Below, piece by piece: positions 11,701-22,179 of a DNA stretch of 64,000 nt. Source of the stretch: Euryodendron excelsum. Taxonomy: Eukaryota > Streptophyta > Magnoliopsida > Ericales > Pentaphylacaceae. Below the pieces are notes generated by a model, which made no database searches, was not told where the DNA came from, and saw nothing but the letters and a program-made list of their open reading frames with translations. Numbering within the stretch: the first letter of the stretch is position 1; every line of letters starts with the position of its first letter. The stretch spans positions 4,524,501 through 4,588,500 of the forward strand of contig CM065398.1 of the NCBI GenBank assembly GCA_033060915.1, read 5' to 3'. The position numbers were made by a program, and so were the translations under genes.

Positions 11701-13096
11701 TTTCCTAATTTCAAAGTTTCAAACCTTTCCAAATTCAAAACTTTCTAAATTCAAATCTTATTCCTAAAAAAAAAACTTTCCAAAAATAGAACTTTCCTAA
11801 TTTGAAACTTTCCTAATTTAAAGCTTTCAAAATCCACTCTTTCCAAACTCTAACTTTCTAAATTCTTTCAAATCAAATATTAAAGTCAAATCTTTTCTAA
11901 TCCTTTCCAAGTCAAATATTTCTAAATCAAACCAAATCTTTTCCAACCTTTCTAAGTTAATAAGTGTTTCTACATCAAATCAAACTATTTCTAGTCTTTC
12001 CTAAATCCTATCTTTCCTAAATAAGAACTTTCTAAAATCAAACCTTTCAAAATCAAACCCTTCTATTTCAACTGCATGTTTAAACCCTAGGTTGCATAAA
12101 CCCTAGGAGGCCAAAACCCAAGTTCAATCCCCAACCCTAAGTAAGGTAGCTTCAACTCTTTTCTAAACTAAGATGGTTTTCAAACTCTAATTCAAGTCAA
12201 GATGATTTCAAATCTCAACTCAATCTTTCCAAATCGTGTCGATGTTCTATTTCAAAGTTCAATTTTAAATCAAAGTCAATTTCAAATCATCAAGTTCAAT
12301 TTCAAATCAAAGTTCAATTTTTAATTTTTCAATCAAAGCTTGAATCAAACCCTTTTCAAGTCAAACTTTTCAAAGGCCCCAAAGTGTCTTTTCAAGTCAA
12401 ACAAGACCTCAAAATGTCTATTTTCAATTGGACCTTGAGTCTGAACTGCGATTAACCTAATTCCCAACAAAGGGATATGTAGGCAACCCTCATGGGCACC
12501 AATCATAACTTTTTTCAAAATTTCAATTCCATTTTTCAAAATCTCTTTTTCAAAATTCTTTTCATGCACTTGCATATCATGCATCATATCATCCTTAAAT
12601 TGATGACTCAAACCTCTTTCTAAAATGCTTAAAGTGGATATAATTGGACATTGGATAATCGAAGATTCTAAATGAGTGAACCTAGGGTGAAAAGACCTGT
12701 AGGTACCGCAAGGGCTATACGTAACCAACCTCTGAACCTAGAATTACTGTTTTTGAAAGACCAAAATGGAGTTATTTTCCAAAAGTGCTTAAATATTTCC
12801 TAAGGTTGCCAAACAACCTGTTTTCTCCAAAAAAAAAAAAAAAACCCTCTCTTGAAGAAGTTTTTGAAAACATTTTGAAAAACCCTAAGTTCAATCTTCA
12901 GATTGCAGTTAGTTTTAGGTGACCTAACTTACCTTAACAAAGTTAGGTGGCTACTCCAAATCTTTTTCAAAAGCCATCATTCAAATCATTTTCTAGTTCA
13001 AACGTAATTGCACTCTTCCTTCTAGGAGAATGAGTTCTAACGAGAGAGTACCGTGTTTTTCTCAGTTATTTCTCGAGTGCAAAAAATTGGGGCGCA
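8774..13096 (+). mobile_element. 5' LTR of element 1
   Basis: It starts TGTAAGCACCCC and ends near 'gggcgca', where the usual CGACA terminus and the primer-binding site have been partly lost. Its length of about 4.3 kb agrees with the summed pieces of the 3' LTR. It holds GAGTG hairpins (9523-9539), a three-dyad promoter, a splice-donor-like site at 10725/10726 and a low-complexity stretch at 11400-12360. No coding sequence is seen. Confidence 0.88.
10320..10452 (+). promoter_or_regulatory. Core promoter of the element 1 5' LTR
   Basis: Three dyads stand upstream of TATA: GGTGCCACT-AGT-AGTGGTACC (10325-10345, one mismatch between arms), GGCGCCACT-CCT-AGTGGC (10363-10380) and GCGCCACT...AAGTGCC (10403-10422). 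TATAAATA starts at 10442. Transcription would start about 30 bases later, placing some 2.6 kb of LTR downstream of the start. Confidence 0.7.
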
Positions 13097-13325
13097 TTAT
13101 TGGGGAGGCTTAGAGGGTTAGGTCATTATCATGTCTTTTCACCCTTCACTCATCTAGAATCTTTGATTAATTTGTCTAATTCTATACATTCCAAATTTTT
13201 CAAAACTACACTTTTTAAAGTTGTTTTCAAAAGTGTCATCATTTGCATTCAATTCATATTCAATCATTCTATCTTACATTGAGTTTATCATCAAGATACT
13301 AACTTTTTTGCATTTTCTTTTGTAG
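10726..13325 (+). other. Candidate leader intron spanning LTR end and PBS (element 1)
   Basis: A donor match ACAAG|GTAGGTTTT at 10725/10726 lies about 250 bases after the predicted transcription start. A good acceptor, ACTAAC followed by a pyrimidine-rich run and TTTTGTAG, ends at 13325. The matching pair in element 3 is 44637/44638 and 47517. Splicing would remove the rest of the LTR and the primer-binding site from the message while leaving full-length RNA for reverse transcription. This is inference; no transcript evidence is available. Confidence 0.4.
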
Positions 13326-13509
13326 GTGGACCATTATTCGCATTTTATTTTATGTCATATTAACTCCCATGTATGCCATGAATGAGCAAGATGGAATGAA
13401 CAGGATGGATATAAGTTGTTAGGTGCTTTCCTCTGCTTTTTAAAAATTTTACACATACACTTCATGTGCAGTAGCATTTGTATACTTGCATTCTTTACCT
13501 GTGTATGTC

Positions 13510-13525
13510 CCTTCTAGCTAGAAGG
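13510..13525. promoter_or_regulatory. 16-bp perfect palindrome in the leader
   Basis: CCTTCTAGCTAGAAGG is perfectly self-complementary and lies about 414 bases after the LTR end. Element 3 has CCCTTCTA-GA-TAGAAGGG at the equivalent place (47688-47705). Retroviral dimerisation signals are palindromic leader sites, so this is a candidate RNA-dimer or packaging site by analogy only. Confidence 0.4.
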
Positions 13526-13924
13526 AGAATGGTATATTGGTTGTGGGCAGATGCTGTGTCAGTTTCTTAGCCTACGACCTCTTGATGGTTCCCGTGCTAG
13601 GATCACCAACCAATAATGGCACCACCTCAGGGATTGGGCCTAGGTTTGAAAATTTGGAAACTGAGCCTTCTTAGGAAGCATTAGTAAACCCTCGGCCTCA
13701 TGCTCATATAAAAACCCATGCATAGTTGAACCTCTGCCTGATTTAAGACACTCAAGTCAATTTGAGAATCATAGAGGAAAGGGCGACTCCTTTATTTTCC
13801 TTTATTTTTGTCTATTCTTGCTGTTATAATGCTTGTATAATGTCCATGCATTCACATTTACATTCTTATTATATTCTCTCTCCCTATGCTCTTGCATATG
13901 TATGCATGCATTCCATGTCTCATC

Positions 13925-15030
13925 TCAAGATGAGAGTTTCAAAGTAACTCAAGTTACTGTATCTTCATGCATATGATCAACCCAAAGAGAGTGACACCAA
14001 GCTCGCTCTTCCATGCATAAAACCTACCAAAATCCTAAGGGTTCCCACGTAATCCTAAGGACTCATGGCATGCATTCTAAGACATTTCATAAAGAGCGGC
14101 CTCAATCCCTCTCCACTCACGGAGATAGGGTTCCTGAAAAGACAAGGGATAACCAAAAAGCAAAGTCTCTCAACGGCCTCCTCAACATTAAACTCGAAGA
14201 AGGCAAATCTGAAGACTCCAAGTAGTGGAGGATTTCAAATGTAAAAGTAAATAGACAGAAGTCCCAAGGAAAATGTTCCCCCTACCCAATTAAAATTTAC
14301 CTCGATTCTCTTGTATTTAAACTCAAAGTTCAATGCACCGTTTTACTTCCTACAAATGAATGTATGAATGAATGTATACTCCCAATTAACAGGTATAATA
14401 TTGCATATGGGGCAACCCCTTATCTCCAAAAGTGAGCCAACGCATCATGCTTAGTCTTCCCCTCAAAGAGTAGGGGGCACTCCTAGGGTATATATTGCAT
14501 AAAAACTTTCAAATCAAGACACTAACTTATATTTTATTTCTTGTCTTCTATCCTCCCCCCTTATCTCTAAGTATCAAGAAAACCAAAGGCAGAAGCAAGA
14601 CAAGAAGGGGTCTTCTAAACCATTCATTTACTATTATCATGCTCCTCATATATTCACTACTATTATGCTAATACATTGATATTCATTCCAAGATAAGAGT
14701 TCCAAGAAACTTGAGTTATTGCATTCTCATGTATCTAATCAATCGTAGAGAGAAAGGGATGATCCAATCTCATGCTAATCAAACCCATTTAAACCCCAAG
14801 GGTTCTCCGTAACCCTAATGATTCATGGCATGCATTGAACCATATCTTAAGAGGAGCCCAAACCTCTCTCCATCTATGAAGGCAGGATTGCCCAAATAGA
14901 GAATCATCAACAAGCCCATGCCGAAGAGGTATTATATTATATAATAGGGGCAAAACCCCACCTCCAAAATGGACTCAGCATTATGCCTAAATTTCCTTAA
15001 AAAGGGACCTCCATAGGGCATGCATAGCAT
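13925..15030 (+). repeat. Diverged tandem duplication in the element 1 leader (period about 760)
   Basis: The order 'aagatgagagtt', 'aactcaagttactg', 'catggcatgcatt', 'ctctcc', then a 'ggggcaa...cttatctccaaa' block occurs first at 13925-14510 and again, diverged, at 14690-15030. Element 3 seems to hold one copy (48075-48660). Confidence 0.6.
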
Positions 15031-15479
15031 AAACTTTCCAACTCTAACTCCATATGCTAACTACACTATATTTTTCTCTTTCTTTTTCCAGGTTAAAGAG
15101 TATAACTGAACTCATGGAATCCCTCATGCATCCCACCCCAATCACAACTCATGCAAGGACGAACCCAATTGTTGGAGGGGGCATGATCTACATGGAAGAA
15201 TAAGAAGGAATGGACCATCCATCCATAAGATGCTCTCTCTTTCAGCCATCACTTTGACACCAAGTTGCCATTCTACGCAATCCTCGAGCATAGCCACCCC
15301 TGTGCAATCAGATGAAACACATGGCAAATGGAGTATGGAGGACGTTGTCATAATCCTAAAACCCTATTAGGGGTTCTCAACAAAAGGCCCATAAGAAAAG
15401 GGATGTTTCTACAAAATTCGTCAATCTTCTTTCTATCCCCAAAAAACAAAAAAAAAAAAAAAAAAACACACACAAAACC

Positions 15480-17475
15480 ATCATCCTTGTGGGCTAATAT
15501 TTAAGCCCTAAGAATATTGGGAAGGTTTAGTTGTGTTTAGAGGGGCTTTGGGAGAGTTTTGGGTTGAAAATCGCTGCTGCATAGCTGGGGGCATTCGAAC
15601 GCCCGACAAGACCATTCGAACGGCCTGAAAGTAGAGTTTTCCATTTTGGCTAGTGTTCGAACGACCCTTCCGGGCATTCAAATGGCCCAAGAGTGTGTTT
15701 TTCCATTTTTTCCTAGCATTCAAACAACCATTTTGCGCGTTCGAACGACTTGGTCATTTTGGCCTAGCGTTCAAACGGCCTAGTTGGGCGTTCGAACGGT
15801 CTGCCAACTTAGGCACTATTTAGTAAAATAGGCATAACTTTCTCTATAAAACTCGGATTTATGCATCGTTTGAAACATTAGAAAGTAGACTCATAGATCA
15901 TTGCACCCATATAAAGTTTGTTCTCTAATTCCTTATAGATCAAGAGATATGTAAGTTTAAATTTGACCCAAAATCTATGCCAACAACATTGTTTTCCAGA
16001 ATTTTAGTCCACTTTCAGTGAGGCATAACTTCTTCACCCGAAATGTGTTTTTGGCCCATGGCCTATCAAATTAATGGCCTTTAAGCCTATTTTCAAATCG
16101 AGCAAACCTAGAGTATAAACTCATCCTTGAGAGGTGGTTGGGACGCGATGAAGCAGTCGACGTCCTGGCTTTCATGTTTGAACCTCAACTTGATATTTTT
16201 GTTTTACATTGAAGCCTTGTCCTAGAGTTGAGCCTCATTCTTCGGTTGTGAGAATAAGGTATTGTTGAGTTGAGGTTAAGGGACTTATGCGTTTAGTCTC
16301 AGTTTACGTGTTATTGCTTTGCCTTAGAGTCTTATATTGATGTTTCTATATTTCTATGTGCATTTTGTGTAGGAACACCTTGTTTAGCACCCGTTCTATA
16401 GGAGAGAGGTGAGTAACGATATGCCGTGAGTTAATTCTACTACTTTCCAACTGTTTCAAGTTCAAACCATATCATACAATGTTTTACATATGTTTTCAAT
16501 GCATCCATGTTATATTCAATTATAAATGTCATACTTTTAAAGGCATGCAAGTTATATTATGTTATGAATTGCAAACCATGGACTAAAATGCTTACATGAA
16601 AGAGATGCAAGATTTTTCCAATGTATGGTGCCAACTCAAGGTCTTTCGTGGCAAGACCTTAAACTAGCAATAATAGTTCTACAATAGGGGATGTGAAATA
16701 AACTATCACCATATTCAGGAGATGTCTCACGGCCTAAAGAGCCCTATGTGTGACCTTGAAGGTTACTGATGTGGAGCCTAGCTCTAATGTCGGGTTGTAG
16801 CACACTTATGTTTTAGAACGAAAACGATGATATGTTCAAATGTTTATGAAAAGTTATATTATGCTTTATCACGAACAAAGATACGTCGCATCTCTCTTTT
16901 ATAATATCATGTTTTGAAACGATAGAATATTTCAATAGGATGCTTATGCCATCTATGATTTCAAGCCTTTGCTTACACGTTTCAAGTTCATGTTTTATAT
17001 GCATAAATGTTTTATCTATTGTTTTTATACATTAGACAGAACTGCTAGTCCATGGTATTTTCATGCTCATGCATCATTGTTATTCACTAAGCATTAGCTT
17101 ATGTTTTCGCAAATGACTTTTAGGTAGCCAATCCGGGAGGCCTAGAGCGAGGCCATACATGGATTTTGAGCTATGGCCCACGGGCCCATGTTTTGTATTA
17201 TGTTTTAGGGCTGGACCCAATGTTTTGTAATGATATAATGCTATAACTTTGGTGGACCTTGATTTGGTCCTTATTTATGTTATGTTTTGAATTAGGCACA
17301 GCTCTACCATGTATGACACGAATTACATTTCAAGTTATAAAAGATTCTATTTTCGTAAATTTTAAATGATTATGCACAGGTGATCAACCAATTTATGTAA
17401 TGCGGCCTTGGGTAGCCTTGCTACTAGCTGGTCATGTACCTTAAATCCGCATAGACCGGGTTACAGGGCGTGACA
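15480..17475 (+). mobile_element. 5'-truncated 5' LTR of element 2
   Basis: It is similar to 22766-24759 throughout, from 'tcatccttgtgggctaatat' to the terminal 'gggcgtgaca'. The 3' LTR begins earlier, at 22180, so this copy lacks the first part. Upstream of 15480 the two copies share nothing. Short open frames on the minus strand (near 15508-15723 and 16813-17004) recur in the other LTR and are not taken as genes. Confidence 0.88.
15590..15810. repeat. TTCGAACG motif array in the element 2 LTR
   Basis: About eight copies of a GTTCGAACG-like motif occur every 20-35 bases, interleaved with 'cattttggcc' spacers. A perfect TTCGAA core is self-complementary; many copies have decayed to TTCAAA, the change expected from C-to-T mutation. 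The 3' LTR holds the same array at 22870-23090. Confidence 0.7.
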
Positions 17476-17478
17476 GCG

Positions 17479-17491
17479 TGATATCAGAGCC
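17479..17491 (+). promoter_or_regulatory. Primer-binding site, tRNA-iMet type (element 2)
   Basis: TGATATCAGAGCC lies four bases after the LTR end. The usual site complementary to initiator methionine tRNA is TGGTATCAGAGCC, so one base differs (G to A). Confidence 0.85.
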
Positions 17492-17661
17492 AGGTTGACA
17501 CTATAAGATTCAGTCATGTCTAGATAGAATTCTAGATTTGACATGAGTATATGCTATATGTTTATGTATGTGTATGCCACATGTATAATGACATGCTAGG
17601 GTACAATACATGTAGTGTTATGTTAAATACTTAACGTTTTGTTATGCGCATATAGTTAACC

Positions 17662-18720
17662 ATGCTGTCGAGGAGAGGTGGTAGTAGAAGAGCCGAAGTG
17701 CCCGAAGGCCTAATTAATCGCCTTGAAAGGATCTTGGCTGGGCTTGTCCAAGTGGTCCAAGATACCCATAACAACACCACCAATGTGCCGGAACAGCCAG
17801 CAGCGTAGGCACCAAGAGGAGAGGTAGTGGCACATACTACCATTAAGCAATTTCATCAATTGAAGCCCCCAACTTTTGAAGGAACTCCCAATCTAATGGC
17901 TACGGAGTCTTGGCTATTGGGAATCGAGAAAGTGTTCGAGGTGCTGCCTTGCACCGATGAACAGAAAGTGCCTTTTGCCACCTTTACCTTTGAAGGAGCT
18001 GCACTTAATTGGTGGAAATTGAAGAAGGCGATAGAGCTACTGTGGTTATGGCCTAGGTTTCTACAGGTGTTCAATGATGAATACTTTTTTGAGACTTTCA
18101 AAGATCAGAATACCACGGAGTTCCTTAGTTTGACTTAAGGGAATATGACCGTGGCGGAGTACAATGCCAAATTCATGGAACTATCGCGATATACCACATA
18201 TATTGTGTCATCGGAGACTCGCAAGGCGAGGAAGTTTGAGGCAGGGTTGTGATGGAACATCCGCAATAAGGTGGACATACTACGGCTAGGGACCCATTAA
18301 GAAATAGTGCAACGGGCAATGATTGCCAAAAGGGCAAATGATGAAATGTCTCAGTACCGAGAGAAGAAAAAAAAGAGATCGGGAGGTGACCCAAGCAAAA
18401 GGCAAAGTTCAAATTGGCAAAGTTCTGGGTCTTCTAGTGGGAATTCATCTACCCCACGGGAAAACACTATGAATTGAATGGGTGATATAACTAGTGATGC
18501 ACCGACATGTCCTACATGTCGAAAGAAGCATCAAGGGCCATGTTATTATGAGAGGAAAGTTTGTTATGGGTGTGGTCAAGAGGGGCACCAAATGAAATAT
18601 TGTCCGAAGAGGAACAGAGCACAGGGATCTGGGGCATCAGCATCAACTTCAGTTCAGCAATCTACGGCCAACAAGAGAGAGAATCAACCATGGCAAGGCC
18701 GAGCTTTCACACTTACACTA
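17662..18720 (+). pseudogene. gag: gag relic with CCHC zinc knuckle (element 2)
   Basis: Translation from the ATG at 17662 gives a short N-terminal part ('LINRLERILAGLVQVVQD'). The capsid-type segment follows, with 'LKPPTFEGTPN', 'ATESWLLGIEKVFEVL' and 'FEGAALNWW', as in plant chromovirus Gag. Near 18560 is a zinc knuckle, C-Y-G-C-G-Q-E-G-H-Q-M-K-Y-C, with the normal 2-4-4 spacing. Gag would form the particle and bind element RNA. Stops interrupt the frame at about 17806, 18136, 18250, 18298 and 18475, mostly at codons that fit CAA, CGA or TGG before mutation. It reads on into the protease. Confidence 0.88.
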
Positions 18721-19251
18721 GGAAACACCCTAGCTACAGACTCTGTAGTGTCAGGTATACTCCCTATTTGTGGTCGACCTGCACACGTCCTTATTGATTC
18801 CGGTTCTACGCACTCATTTGTTTTATATCTCTTTACTTAATACTTGTATACATCTCCAGTACCTCTTGATTATGCTTTGGTAGTATCATTGTCATTCGGA
18901 GATTCTATGTTATGTGATAGGACTTATAATTCTTATGAAATTCTTGTAAACGATGTGCCCATGTTTGTAAACCTCATTCCCCTAGAAATGCACAACTTTG
19001 ACATCATCTTAGGAATGGATTGGTTGTCCTCCCACCATGCTATCATTGATTGTGAGCTTAAACGAGTTGTGTTTCATTCTTCTAACCATTCGGGACTTGT
19101 ATTTGAGGGAGTTGCTGTCGTGCCTCTACCCTATCTCATTTCATCTGTGCAAGCATATCGTTTAATTCAAAAAGGGAATCATGCATTCTTGTGTAGCGTT
19201 TTTGACACACACGTTTCCCCACTGCCCTTGGAAGACATTCATGTTGTGTAA
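18721..19251 (+). pseudogene. Aspartic protease relic (element 2)
   Basis: The retropepsin-type motif 'VLIDSGSTHSFV' (catalytic D-S-G) lies near 18787-18823. It is followed by 'FDIILGMDWLSSHHAIIDC', the downstream conserved segment of Ty3/gypsy proteases. A stop at 18838-18840 separates the two parts and another at 19249-19251 separates it from RT. The protease would have matured the Gag-Pol polyprotein. Confidence 0.87.
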
Positions 19252-20172
19252 GAATTTTTCGATGTCTTTCCCGATGAGCTACCGGGTTCCTTGGTGGACC
19301 AGGAGACTGAGTTTCATATTAACCTTAATCTGGGTATTAGACCCATTTCCAAAGCTCCATACCGTATGTCCCCTTTAGAGTTGGAGGAGTTGAAAGTTCA
19401 ACTCCAAGACTTGTTAGAAAAGGGATTCATCCGTCCTAATGTTTCACCATGGGGTGCCCCAGTATTATTTGTGAAAAAGAAAGATGGAACCATGAGATTA
19501 TGCATTGACTACCGAGAATTGAAGAAGGTCACCATTAAGAATAAGTATCCATTGCCGAGAGTGGATGATTTGTTCGATCAACTACAGGGTACGCAAGTAT
19601 TCTCGAAGATCGACCTAAGGTCGGGTTATCACTAACTGAAAGTGAGGGCAAGTGATGTGGAGAAGAAAGCATTCTGAACTAGATATGGTCATTATGAGTT
19701 TTTGGTTATGCCGTTTGGAGTCACAAATGCATCTGCTACTTTCATAGATTTGATGAATCGGGTTTTTAAAACCTTTGTTGATGAATTTGTAATTGTGCTT
19801 ATTGGTGACATCTTTGGTGTATTCTAAGAGTCTTGTAGATCATGAGCACCCTTTGAGAATGGTTCTTCAAACTCTGCGAGACAGGAGATTTATGCCAAGC
19901 TGAAAAAATGTGAATTTTGGCTACCAAGTGTAGCATTTCCTGGATACATCATCAATGTGGATGGAGTGTCCGTGAATCCTTTGAAGGTTGAAGCCATTGT
20001 GAATTGGCCGAGACCGACGAATATGACCCAAGTCAAAAGTTTTATGGGCTTAGCTGGGTATTACCAAAGATTTGTGAAGGATTTCTCCAATATTGCTACT
20101 CCGCTAACACAGCTCACCCGAAAGAACACACCATTTGAATGGAACGAGAAGAGGGAATGGAGTTTCCAATAA
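19252..20172 (+). pseudogene. pol: Reverse transcriptase relic with damaged active site (element 2)
   Basis: Conserved RT segments are readable in order: '[17 protein letters not shown]', '[20 protein letters not shown]', '[13 protein letters not shown]', '[11 protein letters not shown]' and '[12 protein letters not shown]'. The catalytic box, normally F-I-D-D, reads L-I-G-D near 19800, so the first catalytic aspartate is lost. Stops lie at 19633 and 19676, followed by a frame disruption near 19825-19890. The thumb continues with 'WPRPTNMTQVKSFMGLAGYYQRF' to 20170-20172. Confidence 0.9.
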
Positions 20173-20612
20173 TTGAAGAACCGATTGGTGTCCGTACCAA
20201 TTTTAGCCTTGCCTACTGGGACTGACGAGTTTTCCATCTACAGTGACGCTTTGCATAGAGGACTGAGATGCGTATTGATGTAACACGATAAGGTGATTGC
20301 ATATGCCTCAAGATAGTTGAGACCATATGAGAAGAACTATCCGACCCATGATCTTGAATTAGTAGCGGTGGTGTTTGCTTTGAAGATTTGACGCCACTAC
20401 TTGTATGGAGTCACATGTGAGATCTTCACCGACCACAAGAGTTTGAAATACCTTTTCACACAAAAGGAGCTGAAGAGGAGACAGAGAAGATGGCTCGAGT
20501 TGATTAAGAACTATGACATTCTCATTCAATACCATCCGGGCAAGGCTAATGTGGTGGCCGACACCTTAAGCTGGAAATCTACCGCCAACCTAGCATGTCT
20601 TGTCACTTTTTA
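20173..20612 (+). pseudogene. RNase H relic (element 2)
   Basis: The segment reads 'PILALPTGTDEFSIYSDA' (first acidic residue), then 'VIAYASR', 'NYPTHDLELVAVVFALK' and '[18 protein letters not shown]', and ends with '[16 protein letters not shown]'. These are the usual Ty3/gypsy RNase H blocks. At least three stops (near 20281, 20314 and 20389) fall at positions where glutamine or tryptophan is expected. It would have degraded RNA in the RNA-DNA hybrid. Confidence 0.87.
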
Positions 20613-20819
20613 GCGGCCCTTACTCCTTGACTTAGAGAGATCGGAGATTAAAATTGTTGCACCAGGGACTAATATGATGCTTACCACCATGATCGCCCAA
20701 CCAGCGTTGATAGATGTTATGAACTAACGGCAACCTGAAGACCCTTACTTGTGGAAGATCTATGAAGAGATGGTAACGAATCCAAAGCCCGACTTCACCT
20801 TGCATGATGGAGCTTTAAA

Positions 20820-22011
20820 GTTTAGAAACCGATTGTGTGTTCCAAATATACCCGAAATCAGGAGGCAAGTTTTGGAAAAAAGCCCATAACATGAAGTTCA
20901 CTATGCATCCAGGAGGCACAAAGATGTATCGGGATTTAAAGGAGACATTTTGGTGGCCGGGAATGAAGGAGGAAATAGTTGAGTTTGTATCACGATGCCT
21001 ACAATGCCAACGGATCAAAGTAGAACATCAAAGACTGGTGGGACTACTTCAACCTTTACTGATACCAGAATGAAAGTGGGAGCATATCACCAGGGATTTC
21101 GTCGTAGGATTGCCGAGATCGCCGCGGGGTTGCGATACCATATGGGTTATTGTTGACCGCCTCACAAAATTTGCACATTTCTTACCAGTGAAGACTACGT
21201 ACTCTTTATCAAAGCATACAACCCTCTACATTGAGGAGATTATTAGATTACACGGCACACCAGTTTCGATAGTGTCCAACTAAGACCCAAGATTTATGTC
21301 AAAATTTTGAAAGAGTTTACAAAGGGCTTTAGGCAATGAGTTGAAGTTCAGCACGACTTTTCACCCACAAACCGATGGGCAATCAGAAAGGACCATTCAG
21401 ACCCTAGAAGACATGTTACGGTTATGGGTTCTTGACTTTCGGGGGAGTTGGGAAGATCACCAACCACTAGTGGAGTTCGCCTATAACAATAGTTTTCATG
21501 CAAGCATCGGGTTGGCACCTTATGAATTGCTTTACAAGAGGAAGTGTAGATCTCTAGTATGTGGGGCTGAGATCGAAAAGTGGAAGATTCTTGGGCCAGA
21601 GATTGTGCAACTGACCACCGACAAGATCAAGATCATTCAGCAACAACTACGAATTGCTCAAAGTCGCCAAAAGAGTTATGCGGATGTGCGAAGGCGGGAC
21701 TTAGAGTTTGATGAAGAGAGCCACGTGTTCTTGAAGGTATCTCCTTCCAAGGGGATAAATCGCTTCGGCAAGAAACGAAAGCTTAGTCTAAGGTACATCG
21801 GACCGTTTGAAGTTCTTGAATGGGTTGGACTCGTTGCTTATCGTATTGCTCTTCCTCCGAAACTTTCGCAAGTTGACAATGTCTTCCATGTTTCGATGCC
21901 ACGAAGGTATGTTCATGACCCAACACACGTAATTGATCACTATCCTTTGGCCGTGAATGAAGATTTAAGCTATGTGGAGAGACCGATTGAGATTCTTGAT
22001 CGCCGTGACTA
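20820..22011 (+). pseudogene. Integrase relic with lost catalytic aspartate (element 2)
   Basis: The zinc-binding region is readable from about 20880 ('MHPGGTKMYRDLKETFWWPGMKEEI', then 'CLQCQRIK'). The core starts at 'ITRDFVVGLP' (first Asp present). The second catalytic position reads S-N-stop-D-P-R-F near 21280, where S-D-R-D-P-R-F is usual, so this Asp is Asn and the next codon is a stop. The third acidic residue is kept in 'TDGQSERTIQ'. The last 223 codons (21341-22012) are open, including 'YVERPIEILDRRD'. Confidence 0.9.
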
Positions 22012-22131
22012 AGTTCTTCAGAATAAGGTCATTCCTTTGGTACAAGTTTTGTGGCAGAACCACACTTGGGAGGAATCTACTTGGGAACGTGAAGAATAGA
22101 TCCAGGAGCGTTATCCCTTTTTGTTAGAATG
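22012..22131 (+). pseudogene. Chromodomain-like C-terminal tail (element 2)
   Basis: After the stop ending the integrase frame, the same frame reads 'VLQNKVIPLVQVLWQNHTWE' and then 'ESTWERE', which matches the conserved end of chromodomains in Tekay-type chromoviruses. These tails are thought to steer integration to heterochromatin. A stop interrupts it just before 'IQERYPFLLE'. Confidence 0.75.
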
Positions 22132-22164
22132 ATAGCTTATATTAAGTTTAGGGACCATACTTAT

Positions 22165-22179
22165 TTAGGGGGGGAAGGA
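22165..22179 (+). promoter_or_regulatory. Polypurine tract (element 2)
   Basis: The run 'taggggggggaagga' directly precedes the 3' LTR start TGTGATATCCC, the expected place for the plus-strand primer. Confidence 0.85.

Larger units (their letters stand above)
13097..15445 (+). other. 5' internal leader of element 1, non-coding
   Basis: It aligns by eye with 47261-48760 of element 3: 'ttagagggttagg', the acceptor near 13325, a palindrome at 13510-13525, the block 'gatgctgtgtcagtttctta' near 13547, and 'aagtcccaaggaaaatgttc' near 14257. The PBS expected at about 13098 is eroded by a small deletion. No gag frame follows before the next element starts. Confidence 0.75.
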
